Position numbers and translations under genes: made by a program. Positions 58,132 to 64,000 of a DNA stretch of 64,000 bases are shown here, piece after piece. Within the stretch, counting starts at the first letter, position 1, and each line of letters opens with the position of its first letter. Origin of the DNA: Norana najaformis. Taxonomy: Eukaryota > Annelida > Clitellata > Crassiclitellata > Hormogastridae. The notes beneath the pieces were generated by a model. It was not told the DNA's origin. It saw only the letters and a list, made by a program, of their open reading frames with translations, and did not search any database. The DNA lies in assembly GCA_964023275.1 (NCBI GenBank), contig OZ029918.1, positions 16,613,861 through 16,677,860 on the forward strand, in the 5' to 3' direction.

Positions 58132-58369
58132 TAACTAAATTACAAGTGTGAGGCAATGGAAGAGATAGCTTGTTTTGCGTGAGTCGTCAGAAATGCCAGA
58201 GAACAATGCCCAATGTCTGTGTAAAATGTTAGGCCACTACATTTGATCGAGCCAAGCATTTCAAGGCCAGTGGAACAAAATGATGCATTTGTGGGAACAA
58301 GTTGTATTTTTTATTTTCTTAAAGCAACACCACTGCTCAACACAGATTGTGGATGGTTAAGGAGTTGTG

Positions 58370-59120
58370 ATAGTATCTATGACCATGACATCCCAGATTA
58401 AACTTCAGCCTGAATGCCAAGGACTTAGGGTTCATAAGGCTCCTTTAATGCTAGGATACCAGCCAACACGGAATCTTAAAATCAGAAACTCTAGAATTTT
58501 GAAAATTTTGCAAGCCAGCTATAAAAGTGGGGATATGCCTGCTTGTAAGAGTGAATCAACCAGTTTTGTATGCACAACACTGTGAGATGCTTTTCTTATA
58601 TCCAAAACAGCTATAAATATTGAACTAGCCTTATTGGTAAAATGTTAAACAGTTGTTATCAGAGCAAAAATAGTCTCAGTACTAATCACTCCACATTAAA
58701 ACTGAACTGTAATTTTTCAGTGGCAAGGAACTCGTCACAAATACTGAGAAGTAGGATTTCAAACACTTGAGAAATAACTGGAATAAGCATGATGGCTGAG
58801 TAATTATCTATGTCGTTAGATTAGGAGTTTCATCTTTAATTAGATGTGCAGCAGTGCCACAACCGAACCCAGATGGTACGTACTGGTGAGTAATAATCAA
58901 CAGCTGCAAAGCACAATTACTATGCAGGGATGGGCATAGATCAGATGCTCAGCACACAGTTCATCTGGACCAGGAAGAACTTTGTCTGGACATTTTCAAC
59001 TGTCACCTGCCTGAAAATGTCAGTGTTTACTTTTTTAATGCACCTAGGTAACTTTAAGGATGACTGGGGTATCAGAACGACTGGATGTTCACCAAGGTTA
59101 TTACGTTTACCCTAAAAGTG
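58370..59120 (-). pseudogene. LINE reverse transcriptase fragment (LINE F)
   Basis: On the minus strand: GPDELCAEHLIYAHP (about 58930-58980), equivalent to 'GPDGISAEHLKYA' at the start of the RT domain of a common animal LINE group; then, after a decayed stretch, FIAVLDIRKASHSVVHTKLV and LLQAGISPLL (58530-58625), RT motif A with the first Asp. The YxDD part is missing. Many stops. Confidence 0.6.
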
Positions 59121-59227
59121 ATCCACAAATTGTCTGCAATATCATCGTTGTCAAGACAGCTGCTGAATTAAATGTTTTTTGAAAGGTTATGACATAATTT
59201 TGAATTCCATTTTCAAGATTGCGATGG

Positions 59228-59609
59228 GCGTTTATTTAGAAAGTGTTCATACAATTCATCATTATGTCGACTTTAAAAGTCTTGACTCTTTGTATTTCAA
59301 TTTAGTTGCATCTCACCAGTCAGTGGCCAGCCAGTGGACGTCCAAATATCATACCAAAAAATAGCATTGTCTCTAAGCTGATCAAGTTTGTCATTCTGAT
59401 ATATATGGCTTCAAAGAAAGTGTTGGAATTTTCTTGTTGATGCCGCTGTTACAGCTGATACAGGCTGTCAGATATAATGATGGCATGATATTTGGACGTC
59501 CACTGGCTGGCCACTGACTGGAGAGATGCAACTAAATTGAAATACAAAGAGTCAAGACTTTTAAAGTCGATATAATGATGAATTGTATGAACACTTTCTA
59601 AATGAACGC
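59228..59609. repeat. Near-perfect 128-bp inverted repeat
   Basis: Arms 59228-59355 and 59482-59609 are both exactly 128 bp and match at 124 positions by my count, with no gaps. The spacer is 126 bp. No coding content. No target duplication is obvious. Confidence 0.93.
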
Positions 59610-59867
59610 TAAAAACCAGTGAAATAATGCTAAGTTTGGATTATTGAATGTTAAGCTTATGAATGACACCATTCTGTAGAATTAAATGGCACTTGTTTAA
59701 AAATAATAAAAACTGATGCTAGTGAAATTATGTTTAACAAATTATGCCTATATTTAAAGTGTTTTTTGATTTATTGATATGCATAATTGAACAGTTTGTT
59801 TATAACTAATTGTTTATACAATTAAACAAGATTCAAATTCTAACTTATTTGGCAGCCTCCCCATAGA

Positions 59868-60039
59868 AACATCAATGTAGGACATATGAAGCCATTGTCA
59901 ATATTCCCATGAATGACAACATTCCCATGTCAGCTTCATATGTTCTTTATATGGGCTCATATATAAGTATATGTAGGACGTACAAAGCCCATATGAGAAT
60001 AATGTCATATGGGATTCATATGTCCTACTAATGATGTTG
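59868..60039. mobile_element. Palindromic mini-MITE, copy 2
   Basis: About 172 bp beginning 'aacatcaatgtaggacatat' and ending 'catatgtcctactaatgatg' plus 'tt'. Internal 'cccatatga' and 'tcatatggg' words mirror those of the copy at 55379. Confidence 0.7.
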
Positions 60040-60679
60040 TTGCTGGGACTAGCTTCTGATTACTTGTTTATACAATCATTGGGAGCCATGGATTGGACCC
60101 ATGGATTGCATATATTCTGCAAGCCTGGTTATAGTGCAGCTCCTTTAGCTTATTATGGTCTTTATGTCCAAGGGTTAATGTCTTTGTGTAAACCATGAGT
60201 TAAATGGACATGCGTCAGTGAGCTTTTACTCTGTGAACTCAAAGGCATGATGACAATAAAGCAGAAATTTTCTTGAAGTAAATTTTGACATGACTGTTCA
60301 ATTATGTGTTTTTGAACTGGAAACTGCAGAAATCTACATATCCAGGCTTAAACTTTTGACGAATTTGTCGCTTTAGATTTATCTGTAGTCTGCTTATTGT
60401 TTTGTTGCTTTGTGCAAAACCTTTGATTTCAGGACTTGGCGTATTACCACAAGAATCTGTCACAGACCTACAAACTTGTGTATTTACCATATATATCACT
60501 ATAAAAAAATTAATTATTACTTTAAATTTGTGATGCCAACTTCAAAATTTTCTTGTGGTTATTATTGGTTGTGTAAGATTTCATGTATTCTAATGCAATT
60601 CCTGAGTTCACTAAGGAGTACTAGGGGTGGAACAAGAACCTTGGAATATCTTTCTGTCCTGGATGAGGTATGAACTCCC

Positions 60680-61200
60680 AACCTCTGGATTGATAATCGA
60701 GCATACTGACTATTATTAGTCTATCATTCACCTTTGACTGTACCAATATCACTAGTTCATCCACTGGATTTTAAATTCCTTTTGCTGACCAGTCTGCCTG
60801 ACAGTATCACTTTTACCAATTTGCTGACCAGTCTGCCAGCCTGGTTCAAAACCATGCTAAATGTTGCTTGATGCATTGCTATTAATTTTATTCTTACACT
60901 TTTGTTGCATTGCATACTGTTTCCATAGCCTATGCTTTTAAATTTGCTGTTCACCCTGAATATTTTACTCAACCCAATACAGACGAGTAGGTAGTGATAG
61001 GTAGTGTAGCTGTCACGACGAGATGGTAGTAACTGGTAGTGGGCATGTACTATTATCTAGACCACTCTAAGCCTATCGCAGACGTTATATTTTTGAAACC
61101 TTACATCAATTAGGGCAAGATATTATAATTAAGCACAGAAATAAGTGGAAGATATTTTTAGAATTCGGTTATAAACATAAAAATCGACCAATCAAATCGG
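60680..61200. other. Nothing recognised; small internal duplications
   Basis: 'tgctgaccagtctgcc' occurs at 60783 and 60822, and 'taggtagtg' words repeat near 60990-61000. No gene was seen. Confidence 0.45.
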
Positions 61201-61231
61201 ACATTTAAATCACGATTTTAAATAACCCAAA

Positions 61232-61720
61232 ATGGCGGCGTGTTGTTGTTGTGGCCTTACTGACGATGAAATTCGACAAATTCTTGATGAATTTGCATCA
61301 GGTGATGACAGTTTTGACTCATCTGACAATAAAAACCTGTCTTTTGCTACCAGTGAAGAAGATAAAGTGGTTTTGGCTAAAGAACATTCTGACATTGACT
61401 CCGAATTAGACGGCTACGGATACATGCTAGCGGACCGTCAAACTGGGTCAGGCGGATGACTTGGGTGAGATAGACAGGACTGAACAAGTAGCAGATTTTC
61501 CAATTTGACCCCTAACTGTTCCATTTACAAGCGTCTGTGGCGGACCAGCCCCTGATGCACCATTTTTGAAATTTTTCTAACTGTTTTTGGATAAGCTTTT
61601 TTGATGTGCTAGTTGAACAGACCAGGCCTGCATGGTGAGCAGAGTAGGTCAAATGCACAGAAGGCAGGTAAACCCCACAGAATAAAATGGAAACCTACTT
61701 CTCCTCTAGCATCTTATGTT
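61232..61720 (+). pseudogene. piggyBac-like transposase N-terminus
   Basis: An ATG in the context 'caaaATGGCGGCG' opens a 75-codon frame, MAACCCCGLTDDEIRQILDE and then FASGDDSFDSSDN, acidic and serine-rich like the N-termini of piggyBac/PGBD transposases ('SDxEIxxILxE...DSD'). In shifted frames downstream come GGPAPDAPFLKFF, VLVEQT and then HRIKWKPT, which fit 'P.DFF..FF...LVEQTN' and 'S...KWKPT' at the entry of the DDE domain. After 61720 nothing of the catalytic core is seen. The CCCC run at the start is unusual. Assignment is by pattern only. Confidence 0.5.
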
Positions 61721-61969
61721 TTAGCATCTTATGTTTCTTCCGTCTTCAAGGTGACCATCCAGTGCACTCAGGCATTCATAAAAATGGCCCTTTTGAGAGC
61801 TACCAAATATTTGAAAAGGAAACAAACGTCAGTGTGTTTGCCTCTCTGTTTGCCTGGCTTGTTGTAATGTTACTGTTGGTGTCCTGTTGGTGTGCATGCT
61901 GCAGTGTTTTTGATGTCGTGGTTGTATTACTATGTATGTGTTTGGAAGGTGATAGGGTGAGTAGGCAAC

Positions 61970-62885
61970 ATGAGTGCCCCAAAATTTTTCTATCAGAAAC
62001 TGGACAGAAGGATTGAAAGAGTGGATTAAAAGCTAAAGAATGATGTTAACCTCAAGTCTGTATGCGAAAATTACCAAGATCTGATAAGTTAAAAATTTCT
62101 TACTTTTTAGGCATTTTTTGCTACTCCTCTGGTACGACTACTGTCTGCATACTAAAAATATTATATCTCCTTCATTTATGAAAATATTTTCAAACTTTTT
62201 TGGAGGTTTTGTCCGATATTAATTGCTGCACAGTTCATGTGCTGACACTACATGAGTTGTCACTGAAAATGTTTTCTATAGGGGTTTGAACATGAAAAAA
62301 GTTTTCAAATGGGGTGGGTACAGTTTGGGGCAACTATGAGTACCTCCAAAAACTTTTTCTCAAAAACTGGAAAGATGGTTTGAAAGAGGAAATAAAATGC
62401 TAAAGAATGATATTAACCTCAAGTCTGTGTTTCAAAGAATGACCAAGATCTGATAAGTTAGACATTTCTTACTTTTCAGGTGTTTTCTTATATTTCCTTC
62501 AAATTGTACGACTTCATCTTACATACTAAAAATACTGTATCTCCTTCATTTATGAAAATATTTTCAAAATTCTTGTGAGGCTTTGTCTGGTATTGATTTC
62601 TGCACGATTTTTGTGCTGACATTACATTTGCTGTCACTGAAAATGTTTTTCCATAGGAGCCTGAACATGAAAAAAGTTTTAAACATGGGGTGGGGTACTG
62701 TTTGGGGCAACTTTGGGTACCCCAAAATTTTTTGTATCAAAAACTAGACGAATGGATGGGAAGAGGAGATAAAATGCTAAAGATTGATGGTAACCTCATG
62801 TCTGTAGGTCAAGAACTGACTGAGATACAACAAGTTGAAAACTATTTAATTAATAGGCGTTTTCCGGTAAAAATCGCTCGTTGTC
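61970..62885 (+). repeat. Tandem repeat of about 370 bp, 2.5 copies
   Basis: The junction sequence 'ccccaaaatttttctatcag' (61978) recurs as 'ctccaaaaactttttctca' (62346) and 'ccccaaaattttttgtatca' (62720). Between them, 'tatctccttcatttatgaaa' (62164, 62539), 'gctgacactac/attacat' and 'gaacatgaaaaaagttttc/aaac' recur in the same order. Identity is roughly 75-85% by eye. A further partial copy lies at 35500-35650. Confidence 0.85.
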
Positions 62886-63269
62886 AGGGCCTAGGCGGAA
62901 AAATTTCTCTCGTCGGTTAAAGGTTAAACCAATTGTTTTGTTTCAGCCAGATGTAAACCTCTTGAGAATTGGGTGACCTTGTAGTGGAATCTAGGTTCCT
63001 TTGGGTCTGTTTTTCTGAGCCAGTTGTGCATATTGTATGCTTGAGTGTATGTATGTATATGTGTATCTAGGTATTTCCATTGTTTTGAGAACCCGTCAAA
63101 AGCAATTTTTACTACCCTAAACTGATGCAAGAATTCTGAAGTATGACATGTTCATCTTTATATCTTATGTAGCTGGAAATTGTCTCCACTGACAGTCTTG
63201 CACAAACAAGTAATGACTGATCAATGGATTCTGAATGTTTGTATGTATGTATGTATCAGAAAACTGAAT

Positions 63270-63920
63270 ATAGCACCTTTTAAGTCACTCACAAACATGC
63301 TGCACACATGGCTAACTAACACATCTAAACAGCTACGTTTTAAGGTAGGCCAAAAATGTATGCTGAACTGAGTCAGATGCAACAGAACGTAAATGCGTTG
63401 AAGGTCTGTTCCAGAAGGACAGTCCAACATAAAAAGGCATGATGAACTAGAGTTGAAATGCAGAAGCATGGCATCGGCTCTTCCCTGCAGGTAGCACAGT
63501 GCAACAGTCGCCCACCTGATGACTCTAAATTGGAACACAGAGCCTCCTGATGTATGCTGTTGGAGCACTGATAACTGAGGCATGTGCCCGGGGCATGATC
63601 TATAAAGTAATATGTTACACAACAGGAAAACATGTGAAGTGTTTCTTGCACATATTCTGATATTTCGGCCTCTTGGCCATGTCTTGGGCAGCACAGTTGA
63701 GGACAAACTGGAGTGGTTGCAACCAGAACTCAAGGTGCATCAGTATGAATGAGTGAAGATTGGTCACTGTAGCTGTGATTGACAGTAAATGACCTTTATC
63801 TGGCACAGCCATTGGAAGCAGGACCTGCAGAGGAAGTTACGTGATCTGCCAGCGGTGAGTCTCCATCCAGAAGCACACCCAGGTTGCAGACAACAAGCTG
63901 CTGATTCCAGTCAGAGAATC
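63270..63920 (-). pseudogene. LINE reverse transcriptase C-terminal fragment (LINE G)
   Basis: On the minus strand from 63920: VCNLGVLLDGDSPLADHVTS, then LQFVLNCAAQDMAKRPKY (from 'LQxVxNxAARLL'), and in other frames IMPRAHASVISAPTAYIR, LCWTVLLEQTFNAF (from 'FSVAAPxLWNxLP') and FLAYLKT. This is the C-terminus of another CR1/Jockey-type LINE, with frameshifts. Confidence 0.65.
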
Positions 63921-64000
63921 ACGACTTGGCTTCTCCAGTGAATCATGATTTGATTACAATTTCACTTGAAGTGAATATCGAATGATGCCTTGTGCATTAT

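Noticed and set aside
58722-58760. 'tttttcag' followed by an open stretch as an E-Syt exon
   Set aside because: It stops within a few codons and reads instead as antisense LINE sequence.

Overview
This is a stretch of animal nuclear genome, most likely from a marine invertebrate. The evidence is one spliced host gene with phase-consistent GT..AG introns, surrounded and filled by many decayed transposable elements: several non-LTR retrotransposon families, Ty3/Gypsy LTR elements, MULE, hAT, piggyBac-like, TA-flanked MITEs and a Polinton/Maverick-like remnant. There are no bacterial-style operons. The species cannot be named from sequence alone; the mix would fit an echinoderm, hemichordate, amphioxus, mollusc, brachiopod or cnidarian.

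Layout. 1-3.5 kb: remnants of a Polinton/Maverick-type element (integrase on -, packaging ATPase and a companion gene on +) with a FLYWCH-MULE transposase pseudogene between them. 3.5-7.6 kb: no recognisable gene. 7.6-17.3 kb: two decayed minus-strand copies of one non-LTR retrotransposon family, a third LINE fragment, long trinucleotide microsatellites, a 28-bp minisatellite and a 585-bp TA-flanked MITE. 17.6-19.95 kb: Ty3/Gypsy integrase end, then an LTR-like block with a TATA box, a primer-binding-site-like sequence and a Gag-like coiled-coil ORF. 20.4-21.8 kb: an inverted repeat pair and the upstream region of the host gene.

21,849 to beyond 53,520: the 5' part of an extended synaptotagmin (E-Syt) gene, + strand. 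Fourteen coding exons join into one open frame of 476 codons: an N-terminal membrane hairpin, a complete SMP lipid-transfer domain, a complete C2A domain with its acidic calcium-loop residues, and the first strand of C2B. The 3' exons lie beyond what could be identified. The two largest introns (about 8 and 9 kb) and the 5.2-kb intron 4 carry most of the repeats: CR1-like LINE 3' ends on both strands, a foldback MULE whose terminal repeats are arrays of a GGACAATTACCCCC-like unit and which retains the last exon of a transposase, a MITE with 10-bp target duplication, a Gypsy gag remnant, a TA-flanked 1.2-kb element, a hAT element with 8-bp target duplication, and a LINE nested inside another LINE with the host reading frame preserved across the insertion.

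53.5-64 kb: a second copy of the 1.2-1.4 kb TA-flanked element, two members of a small palindromic MITE family, a near-perfect 128-bp inverted repeat, two more LINE fragments, a piggyBac-like N-terminus and a tandem repeat of about 370 bp. Apart from the E-Syt gene, everything recognised as coding is broken by stops or frameshifts. All homology statements come from reading motifs by eye; no search was run.
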